Source: Calliopsis andreniformis
Lineage: Eukaryota; Arthropoda; Insecta; Hymenoptera; Andrenidae
Reading direction: 5' to 3'
Length of the DNA: 64,000 nucleotides
NCBI RefSeq assembly: GCF_051401765.1
Contig: NW_027480569.1
Coordinates: 930,001 to 994,000, forward strand
Below the pieces are notes generated by a model that worked only from the letters and a program-made list of their open reading frames with translations, did not search any database and was not told where the DNA came from. Shown one piece after another: positions 52,901 to 61,737 of this stretch. The position numbers were made by a program, and so were the translations under genes. The first letter of the stretch is position 1; the number at the start of each line of letters is the position of its first letter.

Positions 52901-53060
52901 AGGATTGAGGATTGAGGATTGAGGCTTGAAGATTGAGTATTGAGGATTGAAGATTGAGGGTTAAAGATTGAGTATTGATGATTGAATATTGAGGATTGAG
53001 GATTGAGGATTGAGGATTGAGGATTGAGGATTGAGGATTGAAGATTGAGAATTGATGATT
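46890..53060 (+). repeat. Large segmental copy N, second occurrence
   Basis: Counterpart of 37490-43641. Private changes include GATTCAGTAGTGAG (about 52210), GAGCGTTGAAG (about 52852) and GAGGCTTGAAG (about 52922). Its right end is a fusion to GATCTAAGATTGGAAATTG. Confidence 0.87.
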
Positions 53061-54090
53061 GAGGATTGAGGATCTAAGATTGGAAATTGATTATTGAGTA
53101 TTGAAGGTTGAGGATTGTGGATTGAGGATTGAGGATTGAGGATTGAGGATCGAGGATTGAGGATTGAGGATTGAGGATTGAGGATTGAGGATTGAGGATC
53201 GAAGATTGAGTATTGATGATTGAATATTGAGGATTGAGGATTGAGGTTTGAGGATTGAGGATTGAGGATTGAGGATTGAGGATTGAGTATTGAAGATTGA
53301 GTATTGATGCCTGAGGATTGAGCATCGAGGATTGAGGATTGAGGATTGGAGATTGACTATTGAGGATTGAAGATTGAGGATTGAGGATTGAGGATTGAGT
53401 ATTGAGAATTGAGTATGAGGGCTGAGGGTTGAGGATTGAGGTTTGAGGAATGAGGACTGAGGGTTGGGGAATGAGGATTGAGGATTGAGGATTGAGGATT
53501 GAGCATTGAAGGTTGAGTATTGATGCCTGAGGATTGAGGATTGAGGATTGATGATTGAGGATCGAGGATTGAAGATTGAGAATTGAGGATTGAAGATTGA
53601 GGGTTGAGGATTGAGGATTGAGGATGGAGGATGAGGGCTGAGGGTTGAGGGTTGAGGATTGAGAAATGAGGATTCAGGATTGAGGATTGAAATTGAGGAT
53701 TGGGTATTGAGGATTGAAGAATGAGGATTGAGGAATTAGGATTGAGGATTGAGGATTGAGGATTGAAGATTGAGGATTGGGTATTGAGGGTTGAAGAATG
53801 AGGATTGAGGATTGAGGATTGACGATTGAGTATTGATGATTGAGGATTGATGACTGAGGATTGACGACTGAGAATTGAGGATTGAGGATGATGTTTGAAG
53901 ATTGAGTATTGAGGATTGAATATTGAGGATTGAGGATTGAGGATTGAGGACTGAGGATTGAGGATTGAAGATTGAGTATTTAGTATTGAAGGGTGAGGAT
54001 TGTGGGCTGAGGATTAAGGATTGAGGATTGAATATTGTAGATTGAGTATTGATGCCTGAGGATTGAGGATTGAGGATTGAGGATTCAGGA
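53060..54090 (+). repeat. Segmental copy H extended (matches 61740-62755)
   Basis: The offset is 8664 bp from GATCTAAGATTGGAAATTG through CGATTGAGTATTGATGATTG to GTATTTAGTATTGAAGGGTG and GATTCAGGATTGAGG. At about 54090 this copy fuses to a heptamer run and GGATTAAGG, while the other continues into GAAGATAGAG. Confidence 0.83.
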
Positions 54091-56310
54091 TTGAGGATTG
54101 AGGATTGAGGATTGAGGATTGAGGATTAAGGATTGAGGATTGAGGATTGAGGATTGAGAATTGAGGACTGAGGATTGAGGATTGAAGATTGAGTATTGAT
54201 GATTGAATATTGAGGATTGAGGATTGAGGATTGAGGATTGAAGGTTGAGTATTGAGGATTGAAGATTGAGTATTCAAGATTGAGTATTGATGATTCAATA
54301 TTGAGGATTGAGGATTGAGGATTGAGGATTGAGGATTGGGTATTGAGGATTGAGTAATGAGGATTGAGGATTGAGGTTTGAGTATTGGGGATTGCAGATT
54401 GAGTATTGGCGATTGAAGATTGAGGATTGAGTATTGAGGGTTGAGGAATGAGGATCGAACATTGAGTATTGAGGATTGAAGATTGAGGATAGAGGATTGA
54501 GTACTGAGGATGGAGGATGAGGGCTGAGGGTTGAAGATTGAGGATTGAGAAATGAGGATTGAGGATTGAGGATTGAAGATTCAGTATTGAGTATTGAAGC
54601 TGGAGGATTGTGGATTGAGGGTTAAGGATTGAGGACTGAATATTGTAGATTGAGTATTGATGCCTGAGGATTGAGGATTGAGGATTGAGGATTGAGGATT
54701 CAGGATTGAAGATTGAGTATTGAGGATTGAAGATTGAGGGTTGAAGATTGAGTATTGATGATTGAATATTGAGGAATGAGGATTGAGGATTGAGGATTGA
54801 GGATTGAGGATTGAGGATTGAAGATTGAGTATGGATGATTGAATATTGAGGATTGAGGATTGAGGTTTGAGGAACGAGGATTGAGGATTGAGGATTGAGG
54901 ACTAAGGATTGACGATTGAGTATTGAAGATTGAGGATTGATGACTGAGGATTGACGACTGAGAATTGGGGATTGAGGATTGATGATTGAAGGTTGAGTAT
55001 TGAGGATTGAATATTGAGGATTGAGGATCGAGATTCGAAGATTGATAATTGAGGATTGAAGATTGGGGATTGAGGATTGAGTATTGAGGATGGAGGATGG
55101 GGGCTGAGGGTTGAATATTGAGGATTGAGGATTGAGTATTGAGGATTGAAGATTGAGGGTTGAAGATTGAGTATTGATGATTGAAGATTGAGTATTGAGG
55201 ATTGAATATTGAGGATTGAGGATTGAGGGTTGAAGATTGAGTATTGAGGATTGAATATTGAGGATTGAGGATTGAGGATTGAGGATTGAGGATTGAGGAT
55301 TGAAGATTGAGTATTGAGGATTGAAGATTGAGGGTTAAAGATTGAGTATTGATGATTGAATATTGAGGATTGAGGATTGAGGATTGAGGATTGAGGATTG
55401 AGGATTGAGGATTGAAGATTGAGAATTGATGATTGAATATTGAGGATTGAGGATTGAGGTTTGAGGATTGAGGACGAGGACTGACGGTAGAGGATTTAGG
55501 TTTGAGGATTGAGGATTGAGGGATGAGGATTGAGGATGAGAGCTAAGGGTCGGGGATTGATGTTCGACGACTGAGGACTGAGGATTGAGGATTGAGAATT
55601 GAGGATAGATGTTTGAGGATTGAAGATTGAGGATTGAGGATTGAGGATTGAGGAATGAGGATTGAAGATTGAGTATTGAGGATTGAAGATTGAGGATAGA
55701 GGATTGAGTACTGAGGATGGAGGATGTGGGCTGAGGGTTGAGGATTGAGGATTGAGAAATGAGGATTGAGGATTGAGGATTGAAATTGAGGATTGGGTAT
55801 TGAGGATTGAAGAATGAGGATTGAGGAATTAGGATTGAGGATTGAGGATTGAGGATTGAAGATTGAGGATTGGGTATTGAGGATTGAAGATTGAGTATTG
55901 AGGATTGAAGATTGAGTATTGATGATTGAATATTGAGGATTGAGGATTGAGGTTTGAGGATTGAGGATGAAGACTGAGGGTTGAGGATTGAGGTTTGAGG
56001 AACGAGGATTGAGGTTGAGGATTGAGGACTAAGGATTGACGATTGAGTATTGAAGATTGGGGATTGATGACTGAGGATTGACGACTGAGAATTGAGGATT
56101 GAGGATTGCTGATTGAAGATTGAGTATTGAGGATTGAATATTGCGGCTTGAGGATTGAGGATTGAGGATTGAGGATTGAGGATTGAGGATTGAGGATTGA
56201 GGATTAAGGATTGAGGATTGAGGATTGAAGATTGAGTATTGAGGATTGAAGATTGAGGGTTAAAGATTGAGTATTGATGATTGAATATTGAGGATTGAGG
56301 ATTGAGGATT
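54090..56310 (+). repeat. Mosaic of copies I and J, with the 18.6-kb-type junction
   Basis: 54120-54580 tracks 46120 onward (GGATTAAGG, palindromic word at 54295). 54570-55885 tracks 5490-6805 at -49080 bp, with the GAGAGCTAAGGG module at 55542. 55891-56215 tracks 18597 and 36844 onward. 56215-56310 is a short fusion carrying GAGGGTTAAAG that leads into copy L. Confidence 0.77.
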
Positions 56311-59300
56311 GAGGATTGAGGATTGAGGACTGAGGATTGAGGATTGAGGATTGAAGATTGACTATTGAGGATTGATGATTGAGGGTTGAAGATTGCGTAT
56401 TGATGATTGAATATTGAGGATTGAGGATTGAGGATTGAGGATTGACGATTGAGGATTGAGGATTGAAGATTGAGTATTGATGATTGAATATTGAGGATTG
56501 AAGAATGAGGATTGAGGATTGAGGATTGAGGATTGAGGATTGAGGATCTAAGATTGGAAATTGATTATTGAGTATTGAAGGTTGAGGATTGTGGATTGAG
56601 GATTGAGGATTGAGGATTGAGGATCGAAGATTGAGGATTGAGGATTGAGGATTGAGGATTGAGGATTGAGGATCGAAGATTGAGTATTGATGATTGAATA
56701 TTGAGGATTGAGGATTGAGGTTTGAGGATTGAGGATTGAGGATTGAGGATTGAGTATTGAGAATTGAGTATGAGGGCTGAGGGTTGAGGATTGAGGTTTG
56801 AGGAATGAGGACTGAGGGTTGGGGAATGAGGATTGAGGATTGAGGATTGAGGATTGAGCATTGAAGGTTGAGTATTGATGCCTGAGGATTGAGGATTGAG
56901 GATTGATGATTGAGGATCGAGGATTGAAGATTGAGAATTGAGGATTGAAGATTGAGGGTTGAGGATTGAGGATTGAGGATGGAGGATGAGGGCTGAGGGT
57001 TGAGGGTTGAGGATTGAGAAATGAGGATTCAGGATTGAGGATTGAAATTGAGGATTGGGTATTGAGGATTGAAGAATGAGGATTGAGGAATTAGGATTGA
57101 GGATTGAGGATTGAGGATTGAAGATTGAGGATTGGGTATTGAGGGTTGAAGAATGAGGATTGAGGATTGAGGATTGACGATTGAGTATTGAAGATTGAGG
57201 ATTGATGACTGAGGATTGACGACTGAGAATTGAGGATTGAGGATGATGTTTGAAGATTGAGTATTGAGGATTGAATATTGAGGATTGAGGATTGAGGATT
57301 GAGGACTGAGGATTGAGGATTGAAGATTGAGTATTTAGTATTGAAGGGTGAGGATTGTGGGCTGAGGATTAAGGATTGAGGATTGAATATTGTAGATTGA
57401 GTATTGATGCCTGAGGATTGAGGATTGAGGATTGAGGATTCAGGATTGAGGATTGAAGATAGAGTATTGAGGATTGAAGATTGAGGATTGAAGATTGAGT
57501 ATTGATGATTGAATATTGAGGATTGAGGATTGAGGATTGAGGATTGAGGATTGGGTATTGAGGATTGAGGAATGAGGATTGAGGATTGAGGTTTGAGGAT
57601 TGAGGATTGCAGATTGAGTGTTGAGGATAGAAGGTTGAGGGTTGAGGATTGAGGATTGAGGAATGACGATTGAAGGTTGAGTATTGAGGAGTGAAGATTG
57701 AGGATAGAGTATTGTGTACTGAGGATGGAGGATGATGGCTGAGGGCTGAGGATTGAGGATTGAGAAATGAGGATTGCGGATTGAGGATTGAAATTGAGGA
57801 TTGGGTATTGACGATTGAAGAATGAGGGTTGAGGAATTAGGATTGAGGATTGAGGATTGAGGATTGAAGATTGAGGGTTGGGTATTGAGGATAGAAGAAT
57901 GAGGATTGAGGATTGAGGATAGAGGATTGAGGATTGAAGATTGAGTGTTGTGGATTGAAGATTGAGGATTGAGGATTGAGGATTGAGGATTGAAGATTGA
58001 GTATTGAGGATTGAAGATTGAGGATTGAGTATTGAGGATTGAGGATTCAGGGTTGAAGATTGAGGATTGAGGATTGAGGATTGAGGATTGAGGATTGAGG
58101 ATTGAAGATTGAATATTGATGATTGAATATTGATGATTGAATATTGAGGACTGAGGATTCAGGGTTGTGGATTGAGGAAGAGGATTGAATATTTATGTTT
58201 GAGGTCTGAGGATTAAGGATTGAGGATTGAGAATTGAGGATTGAGGATTGAGGATTGAAGATTGAGGATTGGGTATTTAGGATTGAAGAATGAGGATTGA
58301 TGATTGAGGTTTGAGGATTGAGGATTGAAGATTGAGTATTGATGATTGAATATTGAGGATTGAGGATTGAGGTTTGAGGATTGAGGATGAAGACTGAGGG
58401 TTGAGGATTGAGGTTTGAGGAACGAGGATTGAGGTTGAGGATTGAGGACTAAGGATTGACGATTGAGTATTGAAGATTGGGGATTGATGACTGAGGATTG
58501 ACGACTGAGAATTGAGGATTGAGGAATGCTGATTGAAGATTGAGTATTGAGGATTGAATATTGCGGCTTGAGGATTGAGGATTGAGGATTGAGGATTGAG
58601 GATTGAGGATTGAGGATTGAGGATTAAGGATTGAGGATTGAGGATTGAGGATTGAGAATTGAGGACTGAGGATTGAGGATTGAAGATTGAGTATTGATGA
58701 TTGAATATTGAGGATTGAGGATTGAGGATTGAGGATTGAAGATTGAGTACTGAGGATTGAAGATTGAGGATTGAGTATTGAGGATTGAGGATTCAGGGTT
58801 GAAGATTGAGGATTGAGGATTGAGGATTGAGGATTGAGGATTGAGGATTGGGTGTTTAGTATTGAAGAATGAGGATTGAGGATTGAGGTTTGAGGATTGA
58901 GGATTGAAGATTGAGTATTGATGATTGAATATTGAGGGTTGAGGATTGAGGTTTGAGGATTGAGGATGAAGACTGAGGGTTGAGGATTGAGGTTTGAGGA
59001 ACGAGGATCGAGGATTGAGGATTGAGGACTAAGGATTGACGATTGAGTATTGAAGATTGAGGATTGATGACTGAGGATTGACGACTGAGAATTGAGGATT
59101 GAGGATTGACGATTGAAGATTGAGTATTGAGGATTGAATATTGAGGATTGAGGATTGAGGATTGAGGATTGAGGATTGAGGATTGAGGATTGAGGATTGA
59201 GGATTGAAGATTGAGTATTGAGTATTGAAGGTTGAGGATAGTGGATTGAGGATTAAGGAATGAGGATTGAATATTGTAGATTGAGTATTGATGCCTGAGG

Positions 59301-61737
59301 ATTGAGGATTGAGGATTGAGGATTGAGGATTGAGGATGGAAGATTGAGTATTGAGGATTGAAGATTGAGGGTTGAAGATTGAGTATTGATGATTGAATAT
59401 TGAGGATTGAGGATTGAGGATTGAGGATTGAGGATTGAGGATTGAGGATTGAACATTGAGTATTGCTGATTGAATATTGAGGATTGGGGATTGAGGTTTG
59501 AGGATTGAGGACGAGGACTGACGGTAGAGGATTTAGGTTTGAAGATTGAGTATTGAGGATTGAAGATGGAGGATTGAGTATTGAGGATTGAGGATCCAGG
59601 GTTGAAGATTGAGGATTGAGGATTGAGGATTGAGGATTGAGGATTGAGGTATGAAGATTGAATATTTATGATTGAATATTGAGGACTGAGGATTGAGGGT
59701 TGTGGATTGAGGACGAGGACTGAGGGTTGAATATTGATGTTTGAGGTCTGAGGATTAAGGATTGAGGATTGAGAATTGAGGATTGAGGATTAAGGATTGA
59801 AGATTAAGGATTGGGTATTTAGGATTGAAGAGTGAGGATTGAGGGGTGAGGTTTGAGGATTGGGGATTGAAGATTGAGTATTGATGATTGAATATTGAGG
59901 ATTGAGGATTGAGGTTTGAGGATTGAGGATGAAGACTGAGGGTTGAGGATTGAGGTTTGAGGAACGAGGATTGAGGATTGAGGATTGAGGACTAAGGATT
60001 GACGATCGAGTATTGAAGATTGAGGATTGATGACTGAGGATTGACGACTGAGAATTGAGGATTGAGGATTGATGATTGAAGATTGAGTATTGAGGATTGA
60101 ATATTGCGGATTGAGGATTGAGGATTGAGGATTGAGGATTGAGGATTGAGGATTGAAGATTGAGTATTGAGTATTGAAGGTTGAGGATAGTGGATTGAGG
60201 ATTAAGGAATGAGGATTGAATATTGTAGATTGAGTATTGATGCCTGAGGATTGAGGATTGAGGATTGAGGATTGAGGATTGAGGATGGAAGATTGAGTAT
60301 TGAGGATTGAAGATTGAGGGTTGAAGATTGAGTATTGATGATTGAATATTGAGGATTGAGGATTGAGGATTGAGGATTGAGGATTGAGGATTGAGGATTG
60401 AAGATTGAGTATTGCTGATTGAATATTGAGGATTGGGGATTGAGGTTTGAGGATTGAGGACGAGGACTGACGGTAGAGGATTTAGGTTTGAGGATTGAGG
60501 ATTGAAGACTGAGGATTGAGGATGCGTGCTAAGCGTCGGGGATTGAGATTCGACGACTGAGGACTGAGGATTGAGGATTGAAATTGAGGATTGGGTATTG
60601 AGGATTGAAGAATGAGGATTGAGGAATTGGGATTGAGGATTGACGATTGAGGATTGAAGATTGAGGATTGGGTATTGAGGATTGAAGAATGAGGATTGAG
60701 GACTGAGGATTGAGGATTGAGGATTGAAGATTGAGTGTTGAGGATTGAAGATTGAGGATTGAGGATTGACGATTGAGGATTGAGTACTGAAGATTGAGTA
60801 TTGAGGATTGAAGGTTGAGGATTGAGTATTGAGGATTGAGGATTCAGGGTTGAAGATTGAGGATAGAGGATTGAGGAATGAGGATTGAGGATTAAGGATT
60901 GAAGATTGAATATTGATGATTGAATATTGAGGACTGAGGATTGAGGGTTGTGGATTGAGGACGAGGACTGAGGGTTGAATATTGATGTTTGACGTCTGAG
61001 GATTAAGGATTGAGGATTGAGAATTGAGGATTGAGGATTGAGGATTGAAGATTAAGCATTGGGTATTTAGGATTGAAGAATGAGGATTGAGGATTGAGGT
61101 TTGACGATTGAGGATTGAAGATTTAGTATTGATGATTGAATATTGAGGATTGAGGATTGAGGTTTGAGGATTCAGGATGAAGATTGGGGGTTGAGGATTG
61201 AGGTTTGAGGAACGAGGATTGAGGTTTGAGGATTGAGGACTAAGGATTGACGATTGAGTATTGAAGATTGATGATTGATTACTGAGGATTGACGACTGAG
61301 AATTGAGGATTGAGGATTGATGATTGAAGATTGAGTATTGAGGATTGAATATTGCGGATTGAGGATTGAGGATTGAGGATTGAGGATTGGGGATTGAGGA
61401 TTGAAGATTGAGTATTGATTATTGAAGGCTGAGGATTGTGGATTGAGGATTAAGGATTGAGGATTGAATATTGTAGATTGAGTATTGATGCCTGAGGATT
61501 GAGGATTGAGGATTGAGGACTGAGGATTGAGGATTGAGGATTGAAGATTGACTATTGAGGATTGATGATTGAGGGTTGAAGATTGCGTATTGATGATTGA
61601 ATATTGAGGATTGAGGATTGAGGATTGAGGATTGACGATTGAGGATTGAGGATTGAAGATTGAGTATTCATGATTGAATATTGAGGATTGAAGAATGAGG
61701 ATTGAGGATTGAGGATTGAGGATTGAGGATTGAGGAT
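56310..61737 (+). repeat. Large segmental copy L, short form
   Basis: Counterpart of 23045-29507 with one unit of the 1033-bp segment and not two. It contains the truncated CpG module (59510-59545) and the complete GCGTGCTAAGCG module (60528). GAAGATTAAGCATTGGG near 61048 is shared with 28813, while copy F at 10505 and 22590 has TTAAGTATTGGG. Confidence 0.88.
59510..59545 (+). repeat. Truncated CpG module, second occurrence
   Basis: The same GACGAGGACTGACGGTAG, GGATTTAGGTTTGA, AGATTGAGTATTGAGG fusion as at 27275-27310, exactly 32235 bp away. Confidence 0.83.
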
